A stretch of 64,000 nt of DNA, taken from NCBI GenBank assembly GCA_018292915.2, contig JACVVK020000224.1, positions 442,501-506,500 of the forward strand. Direction: 5' to 3'. Both the position numbers and the translations under genes were made by a program. Below the pieces are notes generated by a model, which was not told the DNA's origin, did no database searches, and saw nothing but the letters and a program-made list of their open reading frames with translations. Shown in pieces: positions 44,161-54,830 of the stretch. How positions within the stretch are numbered: the stretch's first letter is position 1; each line of letters starts with the position of its first letter. The DNA is from Batillaria attramentaria (lineage: Eukaryota; Mollusca; Gastropoda; Batillariidae).

Positions 44161-44581
44161 AAAATAACATTACGAATATCACGACATAAAAATAGACGCT
44201 GTGGTAATTCCGATAATAGATAGGTAAGTAATAGTATTCATACTAATAGCATGATTAAAATAAAAATCCAGTGGCTGTGCCACTTCCAAAAGCTTTCAAG
44301 ACCCATCTAATCTAAACCGATAATTAAAATAAATTAGTGTATTGCAGTTTGGTACATGTTGCCTATGTGTGCGTGTGTGTGTGCGTGTGTGTATGTGAGC
44401 TGTTTTCTATGAGTCTTTCTGCATTTGTTCTTGGTGTGTAACGGTTGTTTTTATGTGGTTGCTTAATGCTGCCTGTGTGTCGTTAACTGTACCTGTTTTG
44501 ATTTTTGTCAGTATGTGCGGCGCTTAGATCCAGTTGTGTACTTGTATAAGCGCTTTGTAAGTCTCCTGTAAGTAGCAGCAG

Positions 44582-44582
44582 C

Positions 44583-44643
<61 letters not shown>
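44582..44643. repeat. (GTA)n microsatellite
   Basis: About 20 GTA units. Confidence 0.95.
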
Positions 44644-44899
44644 TAGGCTACTGTATTTTTGTGTGTGCAAGAAAGGATGACATGGTGAATGCATGCGAGC
44701 TCTGCGAAGAATGTTTGCACACTTTGTGAAGTAATCACTTTTCCAATGTGCAGCAATATAACAAACAAGAAGACGACAAGCGAGTCCGCTCATGTGAAAC
44801 AGTCCCCGTCTTTGCCAGTTCGTGCCAGTGCTGCTTCATTCCTAAGCACATCGAGTACTGTATGACCATTATACTACATGTCAGCTGGTTGTGCACAAG

Positions 44900-44951
44900 T
44901 GTGTGTGTGTGTGTGTGTGTCTGTTCATATTGCCATGTTTGGATTGAAAGT

Positions 44952-45010
<59 letters not shown>
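44900..45010. repeat. (GT)n and (CA)n microsatellites
   Basis: GT at 44900-44921 and CA at 44954-45010, in opposite sense, so the transcript could fold. Confidence 0.95.
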
Positions 45011-45013
<3 letters not shown>

Positions 45014-45459
45014 TGTTCTAGGACCAAAAAGTTTCCACAGTCACACCATACTGTTTATAAATCAACACAGAGAACACATTGCAGCTTTTGTATCCTAAGA
45101 ACCATATGAAAAATACTATTCCTTCAAACACAACTGCCCTGGATTTTCTCAGTTACATTTCAAATAACAGTTGTTGTTTTTTCTCAAGACAAGAACAATA
45201 TTGTGTGCCCTGCACAGCAAGCAAAGATCATAGAAACGAATTGATATTTAGTGTAGAATTATTCACGTTTAGTTTCAGCTTACTAGTGCTAAACTATGAC
45301 CAGACTGCATGCAGCAATCATCGTGCATGACCCGCTGATACCTACTCCTAGCAAGAATAATTTTTCAGCTGAAAATTATTACTATCTTATATTGATCAAG
45401 CTATAAATTTGTTAGAAAAGGTCAGCATTTAAACTGGCCCCATCTTGCCACGATTCGCG
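45011..45459. other. Intergenic, no gene seen
   Basis: AT-rich unique sequence. Confidence 0.4.
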
Positions 45460-45625
45460 TAAAACGATGTTCCCCCTGACAGCATCTTTAGCTTCTTGAA
45501 AGAGTCAAATCTGTTCTATAAAATTTTGACACCTCAGGTAATACGGACTATCCCCGACCTCTGTATATTCGATGTACAAAGGAGTGAAACGTGTTTATCA
45601 TTTAAACCGGACAGAATTTTTTTCA
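45460..45625 (-). mobile_element. Interspersed repeat (family C), reversed
   Basis: GATGTTCCCCCTGACAGCAT, then TAGCTTCTTGAAAGAGTC, AATACGGACTATCCCCGACC, and AAGGAGTGAAACGTG. Confidence 0.75.
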
Positions 45626-45745
45626 TATATATTTACGCCTTGTTTTATTGTCTTCCTTTTTACGTTGTTTCCATAGTAATGTAAACAACATTATAAGACG
45701 GGCTAAATTTTTCACGTTCAAAGGCAAGTTTTTGTGATAACTTGA

Positions 45746-46572
45746 GAGGCAAAAGCCTCCATGATTCACTGCAGCCGTTATCGTCAGTTGACAAATTGTA
45801 CTCCAAGCACATTTCCTCTGCAAGCCACACGCCTCACTAACGTCGAAGAAAGGATGCACGCGCACTGACGCAAAGTATGAGTGTCCTTTTACCGACGTCA
45901 TGTTTAACTGACGCGATACTGGCGTTTCTTGGGGATGTCTCGCCACTAATGTTCCGAATTTCTCTATTTGGAGACGTGAAAAGCGGAAATTTCATCGATG
46001 TACTGGGTTTTGTTTTTGCCACTGACTCTCACTCAACTGCATGATAGAGTGAGAGTACATGAGCACCGTTATCGTCAGTTGACAAATTGTACTCCAAGCA
46101 CATTTCCTCTACAAGCCACACGCCTCACAAACGTCGAAGAAAAGACGCACGCGCACTGACGCAAAGTATGAGCGTCCTTTTGCCGACGTCATGTTTGTTT
46201 GACGCGATACTGGCGTTTCTTGGGGATGTCTCGCCACTAATGTTCCGAATTTCTCTATTTGGAGACGTGAAAAGCGGAAATTTCGTCGATGTACTGAGAG
46301 GCAAAAGCCTCCATGATTCACTGCAGCCGTTATCGTCAGTTGACAAATTGTACTCCAAGCACATTTCCTCTGCAAGCCACACGCCTCACTAACGTCGAAG
46401 AAAAGATGCACGCGCACTGACGGAAAGTATGAGCGTCCTTTTGCCGACGTCATGTTTGTTTGACGCGATACTGGCGTTTCTTGGGGATGTCTCGCCACTA
46501 ATGTTCCGAATTTCTCTATTTGGAGACGTGAAAAGCGGAAATTTCATCGATGTACTGGGTTTTGTTTTTGCC
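45746..46572. repeat. Tandem triplication, about 225- to 320-bp units
   Basis: Three copies of a unit (about 45746-46020, 46063-46290 and 46291-46572) with GCCGTTATCGTCAGTTGACA, CACGCCTCACTAACGTCGAA, GATACTGGCGTTTCTTGGGG and GAAAAGCGGAAATTTCATCG. Copies 1 and 3 end with CGATGTACTGGGTTTTGTTT, then a CAACTGCATGATAGAGTG block; copy 2 goes straight into the next unit. ORFs on both strands reflect the repetition. Confidence 0.85.
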
Positions 46573-46962
46573 ACTGACTCTCACTCAACTGCATGATAGA
46601 GTGAGAGCACATCACACAGGTCTCAATGGAGCACATGCGCAAACGCGCGCGCGAGTCTCTGTGTGTCTGTGTGTGCGCGCGCGCAGCAGATATAACTCAT
46701 GGTGAGAAAACGTTCGCAGACTTACCTGCTGAACATAATGAGATGGTATTAATTCGATCTTTACATGCAGCAGCGACACTTCAGTTGCATGGGGCTGCTT
46801 TCATTGCAAGAATTGTACCAAAGTGATTACGTCGAATGTGTTATGCGTCATTCCAGGGAGGAGAAACGTCATATATTTCAATGAAAAAAAAATGCGCCTC
46901 TCTTCCAAAAATAAGATTGATCTGACAAGCCCGGTCAGTTGTTTCCATTCACAGAGATAGAG

Positions 46963-46970
46963 AGAGAGAG

Positions 46971-47014
<44 letters not shown>
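46963..47014. repeat. (GA)n(GT)n microsatellite
   Basis: GA then GT units. Confidence 0.95.
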
Positions 47015-47017
<3 letters not shown>

Positions 47018-47119
47018 TCCTCCCGGATACATGGCATTACAAAATTAGAAATAACGACCGTGACGACAGCAGGTGTTTAAATGGAAACAACATATTGGGC
47101 TGGTGACCATCATGTTATA

Positions 47120-47455
47120 TTAGTGTGGCGAAGAAGGACCTTGATTAGCCGCGAAATAGTCTTTGTTGCTCGCGCGGCGTTAACACCCTAACTAACTAAC
47201 TAACTCAAACGTCACGCGACCATATCCCAGGCCGCAGAAAAGACGACGCTGTCTTGTAACTACGTATCGGACACCTCCTATGCAAAATTTCCCATCGGCA
47301 AGGAGTACTCTCACCCGCTCTTAACCTTTAACATTGACACTATGTTACATTTACATAACATTGAAAAGGGCACTTGTCCTATTTTGATTTGATTATACGT
47401 TCAGTGAAGCCGCGAAATAGTCTTTGTTGCTTGCGCGGTGTTAAACCCTTAAAAA
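47120..47455 (-). mobile_element. Two family B copies, reversed
   Basis: TTAGCCGCGAAATAGTCTTT with GCTCGCGCGGCGTTAA (about 47145-47195) and AGCCGCGAAATAGTCTTTGT with TTGCGCGGTGTTAA (about 47408-47445). Confidence 0.7.
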
Positions 47456-47830
47456 AAAAACACAAAAAAAACTAACTTACTCGTTCAGCGCGCATAATCA
47501 TATTCCGAGATTACTAGACTTAACAGAAGACAGTTTTAACCAACAGCGGGCGGCTGTGCTAGTGATTGCAATTGTACGCTCGAAATAATCCATTCCACTG
47601 ATCACCAGAGGTCCAAATACATGCCGTGAGATAGCCGTTATTGCTAGCAGGGTCTCACAGCCTCAAACTCATCCACTCAAATGCAACGTCTATAATATAT
47701 CTGTTCCCCTTATTGTCTAATGTGCCCCATGGGCGGGGCTGATTTCGCTGAGCTTGCCCACCCCTTTTGCTCTTTCTTTACTCTTATTTCTGCCTCCATC
47801 GGTCCATTCACCTGTCTTTTGCTGTCTTAA
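47456..47830. other. Intergenic, with one relic of the 54-kb minisatellite
   Basis: ATAGCCGTTATTGCTAGCAG, then GGTCTCACAGCCTCAAACTC (47630-47668), is a diverged single unit of the array at 54461. Confidence 0.55.
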
Positions 47831-48239
47831 AATCTCCTCACGGCGGGGAGGTTCCGTGTTGGAGCGGTCTATTCTCCAACTTCCTCCCAGGCATGTTGTC
47901 TTCATTGGCAACTAAGGAATTTTCCTTCCTACCTCTCTGTCTATCCCTCATCAGCCCATTCGCCTGTCTCTTTCTCTTTAAAACCTCCCGAATTTAGCCG
48001 CTCTGTCCTTCCTCTCTTCTCTCAGCTGATTTCTAAGTTCGGCCCTTTCATCTATATTTCTTCTTTTTAACCTCTCACTCACGTCTGCACTACCACTGGT
48101 TAGGAATAGGTGATGTTGGGCATATGCTGTGAACTGGTTTATTGCGCCTAGGAGATGATAAGTTGCAATATTTGCTGTATATGCGCTTAGTATTTATCTT
48201 TGTTTTACCTAGTTGTAATTGTCGTTTGTTTTCTACGCT

Positions 48240-48445
48240 TTTTTGTAACCGGGAGTTCGAGAAATTAGCATGAAGGTGCAGCGTCTCCTGCATGTCCTAG
48301 GTTTATATTGTCCCCGTAGACCAGTTTGCATCCTTTGTCCACCGTTACATTTTTGTTTTTTTCATGTAGTGCAGGCACACTCAGCCGCGAATTAGTCTTT
48401 GTGGCTTGCGCGGCTTTAAGCCCTAAAAACTCACTCACTCACTCA
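48240..48445 (-). mobile_element. Interspersed repeat (family B region), reversed, copy 1
   Basis: AAGGTGCAGCGTCTCCTGCA, then CCGCGAATTAGTCTTTGTGG, then the TCAC array. Same blocks as 19595-20115 on the other strand. Confidence 0.65.
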
Positions 48446-48547
48446 CTCCTCCGGGAGGAAGTCAGTAAGCAGGTGTCTGCTGACCCTTGGTCCAGTGAGA
48501 CATCTGAGGGTCGTTTCTGAAGGCCGACTTCAGTGGATTCCCACCAC

Positions 48548-48550
48548 CTG
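48548..48550. repeat. Target site duplication, left (CTG)
   Basis: CTG before GGCCCGCATG, matched by CTG at 49267-49269. Confidence 0.65.
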
Positions 48551-49266
48551 GGCCCGCATGCACATTGAGCACTATTCGCGAATAGGCTATTCACGTCTAT
48601 TCGCGGAAAGCTATTCGGACCCTTTCCGCGGATAGTGCCTATCCGATTTCGGTATGCATAAGGCCCTATTCGCACCTGAATAGCTCTCCGCGAATTCAAC
48701 GCCGGAAAGGATGAGTTATTTGTAGATCCTGGGAAAACCGTGCGTGCGTGCGTGCTGGAACTTTCTGTTTATCTTAGCCCTCTTCACAAGACATGTCTTT
48801 TTTTTCTACGTCAACTTCAGAGTTAGACTTACGGAGAATGTAGTGTTTGCTAGGTAGCGCAACGTTACAAGGACTTGCTGTAGTGGAGTGAGGGTACTAC
48901 CACGATTCGCCAGTGTAATGTCGGCTGATACCTCGCGTGTCAGTTCTAGGATGTGGTGCCGTCGAAATCGGAACTTACGAAAGATTTCGTAATCATCATA
49001 TCTGTCGAAGGGGTTGATCCTGTCCCGGAAAATTCTATTTCGGCGCAATTGTCATCGCTGTCTCGCTTGCAAAAACAAAATCGCCGCCATATTTATTCGC
49101 GAATAGGCCGGCTATCGGACCCTCCGAGGTGCGATAACTGTACTCGCGAAATGTTGAATAGGATAGGCTATCCGATTTGACGTGCATACCAAAATCGTTC
49201 GCCTATCCACTCGAATAGACCCGAATAGGCGTTATTCGCGAATAGTACTCAACGTGCATGCGGGCC
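48551..49266 (-). mobile_element. PIF/Harbinger-like element, 716 bp
   Basis: The termini GGCCCGCATGCACATTGAGC and the complement of TACTCAACGTGCATGCGGGC match over more than 30 bp, and the following TATTCGCGAATA, GGATAGGC and AATCGGATAG motifs recur subterminally in both orientations. A 3-bp CTG repeat flanks it, the size expected for this superfamily. Inside is a minus-strand remnant of a nuclease-type transposase (48806-49048). The rest of the transposase and the second, Myb-like gene are missing. Confidence 0.85.
48806..49048 (-). pseudogene. Harbinger transposase (nuclease) N-terminal fragment
   Basis: The frame reads RRNRIFRDRINPFDRYDDYE, then IFRKFRFRRHHILELTREVS, then LTPLQQVLVTLRYLA. 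This matches the N-terminal region of HARBI1-like nucleases (FR.RINP.D..DD.E....FRFRR..I..L, then LTP..QVL..LR..A). The DDE catalytic residues, expected 60 or more residues later, are not present before the terminal repeat, so the copy is not functional. The domain is recognised from family knowledge; no search was run. Confidence 0.8.
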
Positions 49267-49461
49267 CTGGTCTTCACCCTGGCGGGCTCTGTTTGCAGCG
49301 CCCTGCTGGTGCTGCTGAACACCTGTCATATTGAAGACCTTCACAACGCACCCCTCTCTGGTGCGTTGTTTTCCCAAACCGCCTCACGGCGGGAAGGTTC
49401 CGTGTTGGAGCGGTCTGTTCTCCAACTGCATCCCAGGCATATTGTCTTCATTTGCAACTAA
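49258..49461 (+). other. Open frame spanning the Harbinger right end, possible host exon piece
   Basis: From just inside the element the frame runs LVFTLAGSVCSALLVLLNTC, then HIEDLHNAPLSG, a hydrophobic then polar segment that looks like part of a membrane protein. With the element removed, it would join SVDSHHLVFTLAG from the left flank. A stop lies a few codons further upstream, so an exon border would be needed. Weak. Confidence 0.25.
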
Positions 49462-49794
49462 GGAATTTTCCTTCCTACCGCTCTGTCTATCCCTCACCAG
49501 CCCATTCGCCTGTCTCTTTCTCTTTAAAACCTCCCGAATTTAGCCGCTCTGTCCTTCCTCTCATCTCTCAGCTGATTTCTAAGTTCGGCATTTTCATCTA
49601 TAATTCTTTTTAACCCCTCACTCACGTCTGCACTACCAGTGGTTAGGAATAAGTGATGTTGGGCATATGCTGCGAACTGGTTTATTGCGCCTAGGAGATG
49701 ATAAGTTGCAATATTTGCTGTATATGCGCTTAGTATTTATCTTTGTTTTACCTAGTTGTAATTGTCGTTTGTTTTCTACGCTTTTTTGTAACCG

Positions 49795-49992
49795 GGAGTT
49801 CGATAGATTAGCATGAAGGTGCAGCGTCTCCTGCATGTCCTAGGTTTATATTGCCCCGTAGACCAGTTTGCATCTTTTGTCCAACGTTACGTTTTTGTTT
49901 TGTTTTTTCATATAGTGCAGGCACACTCAACCGCGAATTAGTCTTTGTGGCTTGCGCGGCTTTAAGCCCTAAAAACTCACTCACTCACTCAC
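49795..49992 (-). mobile_element. Interspersed repeat (family B region), reversed, copy 2
   Basis: Duplicate of 48240-48445 within the tandem segmental duplication. Confidence 0.65.
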
Positions 49993-50096
49993 TCCTCCGG
50001 GAGGAAGTCAGTAAGCAGGTGTCTGCTGACCCTTGGTCCAGTGAGACATCTGAGGGTCGTTTCTGAAGGCCGACTTCAGTGGATTCCCACCACCTG

Positions 50097-50468
50097 GGCC
50101 CGCATGCACATTGAGCACTATTCGCGAATAGGCTATTCACGTCTATTCGCGGAAAGCTATTCGGACCCTTTCCGCGGATAGTGCCTATCCGATTTCGGTA
50201 TGCATAAGGCCCTATTCGCACCTGAATAGCTCTCCGCGAATTCAACGCCGGAAAGGATGAGTTATTTGTAGATCCTGGGAAAACCGTGCGTGCGTGCGTG
50301 CTGGAACTTTCTGTTTATCTTAGCCCTCTTCACAAGACATGTCTTTTTTTTCTACGTCAACTTCAGAGTTAGACTTACGGAGAATGTAGTGTTTGCTAGG
50401 TAGCGCAACGTTACAAGGACTTGCTGTAGTGGAGTGAGGGTACTACCACGATTCGCCAGTGTAATGTC
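50097..50468 (-). mobile_element. Harbinger-like element, second copy, truncated
   Basis: Same left end (preceded by CTG) and interior as 48551-48927. It lacks the right half and right terminal repeat and ends abruptly at TCTAAAAACTCACTCACTCA. Confidence 0.8.
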
Positions 50469-51262
50469 TAAAAACTCACTCACTCACCCTATTATCTAAT
50501 GATCGTAGTTTTGGATTTTTGAGGGCTGTAACTTACTTCGGAAAGCCTAAAGGATGTAAGTTTTAACTATGAATCTGACTGAATTTGTGGTGGTTTTCTC
50601 TTTTAGTATGTAGGTGTGCGTGTGGGTACAACCGCGTAAAATGTTACTGCTATTAGAAGGGGCCTCCTTTTTGTGAGGCAGCTTCTAAACCAGGACAATT
50701 TGCCTAACTTCTATTCCGTCACTGTATCTCGCGTTGTGTATTTTATGCCTGCTGAATTATCCTGGAGCCGACCCCTCTTACATAATACGCAATACTTTCC
50801 GTTAATCGACACAACACGACGATAAATAGATCACTCTCTCTACACTCACGACAGACAATCGAATAAGAACGCGCCATGGATCAAAATACGAGTCGGTAAC
50901 TAACACAGTGATGTGGTGTAATTGCTTTTTCATCCTTTTCGGTAAATTTGTCTTGTATTTGTGTGTTTGTGGTGCGTTTGAGCGTTTCAAGCAGTTCTTG
51001 TGAGTGCAGACGATTTTTCGGGCCGAAAGGTCTCATTGCAGTTATTGTTCCTCCGCGAGCGAAAAAAAGTCCTCCTGTTACTTGCAACCTGAAACGCCAG
51101 TTCAATCAAAAACGAGAAAACAAGTTCAAAATTTTAATGAGTAACACGAAAAAAAAAATACAATGAAAACTTCTGTAAATCTGTAACATGAAAAAACAAA
51201 ATTCAGCGGTGTGGCGAAGTCTGAAACGAAGGCAGAAACAAACGACCAATCAAACGACAAAG
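50469..51262. other. Intergenic, no gene seen
   Basis: Unique sequence without features. Confidence 0.4.
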
Positions 51263-51850
51263 TTAAGGTTGCTGCTTCAGGTCATTGAAGCGTGTGGTTT
51301 TTTTTTTTGTTTTTTGTTTTTTTTGCTGGGGGAAACATTCGTTTCGAGTGGGAACGTGGATGTTGAAAGTGCAGTTTTGATATGTCGCCCCTTTGAACAT
51401 GGCAGAGGATGCAGTTTCAAAGGCTCGGTCAGTGGTGGATGAGACGATGTGCCTGGTGTGCTCCTCGGATGTTGTTTCTTGTGTGACGGTAGCAGTTGCA
51501 GTGAGATGTTTTGAGAGCACCCGATGCCTTTCCTCTGAGAGACAGGAGTACGAGTTGATCGAGGTGATATTCCTGTGTCCCGTCAGCTGCATCACTTCGG
51601 TTGGAGGTATGTTTTTGTCGATCAGCGTTTGGACCAGCGATTTTCTGGCTGAGTGGTTTGTGAGATTCTTTGAACTGCTGAGTCCAGCACCCACTGCCAT
51701 CTTCTTCATGAGCCCCTGCAATTTGTGGACACCAACAGGCAACTGGTTGTCTTTTGACCAAGTATCCTCAGTTTCGGGATTTTTAACTGTGTTGGATGCC
51801 AAATAAAAGTGGTCGTCAGCTCTGCTATAAGCTGAGATTTAGCAAGCCAG
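51263..51850 (-). pseudogene. Tyrosine recombinase C-terminal half (Crypton type)
   Basis: Read on the minus strand from about 51850: DDHFYLASNTVKNPE, then DNQLPVGVHKLQGLMKKMAV, then LTNHSARKSLVQTLIDKNIP, then PTEVMQLTGHRNITSINSYS. This is the catalytic half of a tyrosine recombinase: HSAR supplies the H-x-x-R pair, GHR the next His, and NSY the nucleophilic Tyr. FYLA and PVG..KL motifs upstream and an NCTFNIHV-like tail downstream are those of Crypton-derived proteins (as in ZMYM/QRICH1-like proteins). No start codon of its own is needed; the matching N-terminal piece lies at 52640-52791. Confidence 0.75.
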
Positions 51851-52299
51851 GCTAAGGAGCCAGCCGGGCTCCTAACCTGGGAAGTTGAGGTTGCCAGAAA
51901 ATTTTTCAGGTTGCCAGACCCTTTGATTGAAAACGCGGTCCTGTTTTAATTGTATAACTATTGCAGCTAATAAACAAGATAACTGTCAACAACAACATTG
52001 TTCTTATCTTTCTGTGCACTCTCCTTCTGGCAACAATGTCTGTGTCCAACTGACTGCTCATGTTTTTTTGATCGAATCAAGTTTAAACAAATTTGTGCCG
52101 ATTACAAAGGGCTGCTGCTGCTGTTTGTAGGTTGTCATCCATTTTCGGCAGGGTGCACAGTGCATAGATCTCCTTATCGGCATCGTACACAAGCCATGCT
52201 CTCAGGCTCCTCCCCTGTGTCTGTCCTCTTCCATCCAGGCACCCACTTTCGATCTCTCTTCTTCATATTCCTTCTTCTGCTCCTTTATTTCTTCTTCTG

Positions 52300-52322
52300 A
52301 TTTTTTTTTTTTTTTTTTTTGC
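52300..52322. repeat. Poly-T tract
   Basis: About 20 T residues, preceded by pyrimidine-rich sequence; possibly the A-tail of a retroposed copy on the minus strand. Confidence 0.8.
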
Positions 52323-52639
52323 TGGAGGCTCAGAGACACCGGTTAAAAACGCCACATGATTCAAGATTGCCGAAAGAATGAGTATGGGGAAAAGCGAAAG
52401 TACGGCAAGTCTCGCGTGTGCAGTGATGAAAGATGGCGCGGGAAGCTGAAGCCATTGTGTCGTGTGTGCAGGCTTTGTGGTCGTGTGTCGGATCAGGCGG
52501 CAGGCGCGTGTTTTGTTTTACAGCGCGTGTCAAGAGTCCGTGTACAGGTACGGAATCTCTACCACTGGCGGTAATTTTCAGGTCGCCAGCCGGGCGAATA
52601 GTACCATAAATCGAGTTCGCCAGACACCATTTTTCGGGG

Positions 52640-52791
52640 CCATTGGCGAGTTGGCGAGCGTTAAAGCTCAGCGCTGGGCCCGATGACCGACGACGAGCAT
52701 ACTCCTTGTATGCCCTCAAAGGACATCTGTCAGGGATGGATAAATTCGCCCATATGCGCGGGGCTACTTTCCGCTTGGCCTTCGAGTCCAC
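52640..52791 (-). pseudogene. Tyrosine recombinase N-proximal piece
   Basis: VAPRIWANLSIPDRCPLRAY, then KEYARRRSS, corresponds to the stretch (P.+.A....RCPV..YK.Y..+RP) that directly precedes FYLA in the same family. About 780 bp of unrelated text (poly-T, GCCAG-rich sequence) separates it from 51850, so the gene is broken, or an intron or insertion intervenes. Confidence 0.6.
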
Positions 52792-52799
52792 GCCAGTCT

Positions 52800-54094
52800 G
52801 GGTCTTCGTTGCCCGTTCGGTAAGTTCCAGGTATTCAGGCCTGTGGAATCAGAACATTTTTTTCTTTCTTTCAACGCTTTTCATGGGGAAAAAATCATGA
52901 TGTAGTATTACGGGAGGTGAAGTTTCTGCGTATTTATTGTGAACTTTAAAGAAACAAATTCGCAGACAAACTGCGGCACGCCGCTTGCCTCAATGGGTCA
53001 AACTGTCGAGTCGGTGAGGCCAGCGTCGACTGAACTTTTTACGAACGGTTTTTGGTCGGTGTTCGTTAAAACTGTCCCATGGTTTTAGTAAGCAGCGCTT
53101 TTCGCAACGAGTGTATGAAGTTGGAAACATCGATATGCCGAGTGAAAATGTTTCGTTGTTGATCGTGTTGGCAGAAGAAGGCCGGGATGCGCGCGCTCAC
53201 CACGCGTAGTAATACACAACGTGACAAGTATGATGTATCGAATGTTTTCTGCCAAAAGGTTGTATCGCTTTTCTTTTATATTTGTAGAAAGAACCTTCTG
53301 GCAGGGAATCATGCCTGATTCACGAGATGTCGTGCTTTGTGTCAAATGATTTCTCAAGTGCTAGTACAATACGGATACTTATTCCACAGGAGAGATTTAA
53401 AAAAAAAGCCGACGCTATGGATGATAATCTATTTGTATAAGACACTAAGATAAAACTCCATGTACCAGCTTACAAATTAATTATGTAGTTATGACACCTG
53501 CAAAGCGTTTCCAACAAAACATCTACGCGAAAGCAACTAGTCGACCGAATGTTCTAGAACATTCCACATGATGCCTAGTAAGATAAGGCAACATTGACGA
53601 AATGCGGGTCGCAATGAAACAACGTCATAAACAAGGGTTTTCCCAAACATCGCATAAAAAGGAATATTTGTAGGATTTCTAGTAAAAATCCTCACACAGT
53701 TATGGCTTCTTGTAATCGAAGGGACCTTGGAACTGTTTCCGATCCTCCCGCTCGAGGTGAGTCACGAGAGCGTCCAAATTTTGCGGAATCTTTTTTTCGA
53801 ATTGGCAGTCAGACGGTCGAGGTGAAAATGAGAGTCGAATCCTTTCGGCAGCTCCGTTTCTTTTGAAGATCGTTTTTCCTTCGCCAGAGTTGGAACCGCA
53901 ACGGACGGTTCAAGTCAACAATCATTCCCCTCTGCTATCCCTTCTCTTTATTGTGAAGCCTTTGATGAGTCTTGGACTTGAATCGATAAAAGAGATCTGT
54001 CATCTCATTTAAACCAACTAGATTTTTAACATATATTTACATCATGTTTTAAGTAATGCCCTTTTATTACTTTTTTTTTTTTTTTTCATAACTT
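52800..54094. other. Intergenic, no gene seen
   Basis: AT-rich unique sequence. Nothing recognisable. Confidence 0.4.
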
Positions 54095-54172
54095 GGCGGA
54101 GAAAGACCTTGCTCAGCCGCGAATTAGTCTTTGTTGCTTGCGCGGCATTACGCCCTAAATAACCAACTAACA
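54095..54172 (-). mobile_element. Family B copy, reversed
   Basis: TGGCGGAGAAAGACCTTGCT, then CAGCCGCGAATTAGTCTTTG and TTGCGCGGCATTACGCCCTA. Confidence 0.7.
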
Positions 54173-54227
54173 CACACAAAGAGAAACAGCAAACACGCCA
54201 CCCGAAACACTAACCTCACCAGTATTG

Positions 54228-54375
54228 CCGACTGGGGTCTCCTCTGGCGATTCACCTGGTGACCCCGTGCTAGCTGTACTACTGCTGGGTGTTGTTGGTC
54301 TGGAGGTTATCGGCGCCGTATTTGTAGTCGTCGTGGTTGTTATGGTGGACGTCGTTGTCCGTGTAGGCGCTTACC
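54228..54375 (-). CDS. Pro/Thr/Ser-rich mucin-like exon fragment
   Basis: On the minus strand the frame reads RTTTSTITTTTTTNTAPITS, then RPTTPSSSTASTGSPGESPE, then ETPVGNTG, where a donor-like GTGAGG follows. The same text without the Thr run is found at 60055-60180. Composition is mucin-like. It lies downstream of copy 2 of the Thr/His-rich ORF on the same strand and may belong to the same mobile unit. Confidence 0.4.
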
Positions 54376-54460
54376 TGAGAACACCTCAAGCCTTCATGTT
54401 TCCATTGTGTACTCACAGCCCAACACTCATGCACTGAACGGTTCCTTGTCCTCGGGTAGC

Positions 54461-54830
54461 TTTCTTGCCCTAAGGTAGCCGTTGTTGTTAGCGGGGTCTC
54501 ACAGCCCAAACTCATCAACTCAATGCTTTCTTGCCCTAAGGTAGCCGTTGTTGTTAGCGGGGTCTCACAGCCCAAACTCATCAACTCAATGCTTTCTTGC
54601 CCTAAGGTAGCCGTTATTGCTAGCGGGGTCTCTCAGCCGAAACTCATCAACTCAATGGTTTCTTGCCCTAAGGTAGCCGTTGTTGCTAGCGGGGTCTCAC
54701 AGCCCACACTCATCAACTCAATGGTTTCTTGCCCTAAGGTAGCCGTTGTTGCTAGCGGGGTCTCACAGCCCAAACTCATCAACTCAATGCTTTCTTGCCC
54801 TAAGGTAGCCGTTGTTGCTAGCGTTGGTGC
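54461..54830. repeat. 66-bp minisatellite, about 5.5 units
   Basis: Units start at 54461, 54527, 54593, 54659, 54725 and 54791: TTTCTTGCCCTAAGGTAGCC, then GTTGTTGTTAGCGGGGTCTC. The 66-bp length is a multiple of three and both strands are open (22-residue repeats). It abuts the 3' end of copy 2 of the Thr/His-rich ORF. Confidence 0.95.

Larger units (their letters stand above)
47833..50468. repeat. Tandem segmental duplication, about 1.55 kb
   Basis: 47833-48927 and about 49380-50468 are nearly identical (offset near 1546 at the Harbinger left end): CTCACGGCGG, TCCGTGTTGGAGCGGTCT, TTAGCCGCTCTGTCCTTCCT and the whole left part of the Harbinger element. The second copy is cut at GCCAGTGTAATGTC. 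The few differences suggest a recent event. Confidence 0.85.

Noticed and set aside
46109..46498. Minus-strand 129-codon ORF in the triplicated region
   Set aside because: Its length results from the tandem copies; composition gives no family signal.
51393..51806. Plus-strand 137-codon ORF opposite the tyrosine recombinase
   Set aside because: It is the antisense shadow of the recombinase frame.
54461..54830. CRISPR-like array or homing-endonuclease site (CCTAAGGTAGC also occurs in the LSU rRNA I-CeuI region)
   Set aside because: Units are contiguous with no unique spacers, the host is eukaryotic, and the shared 11 bp is too short and lacks further rRNA similarity.
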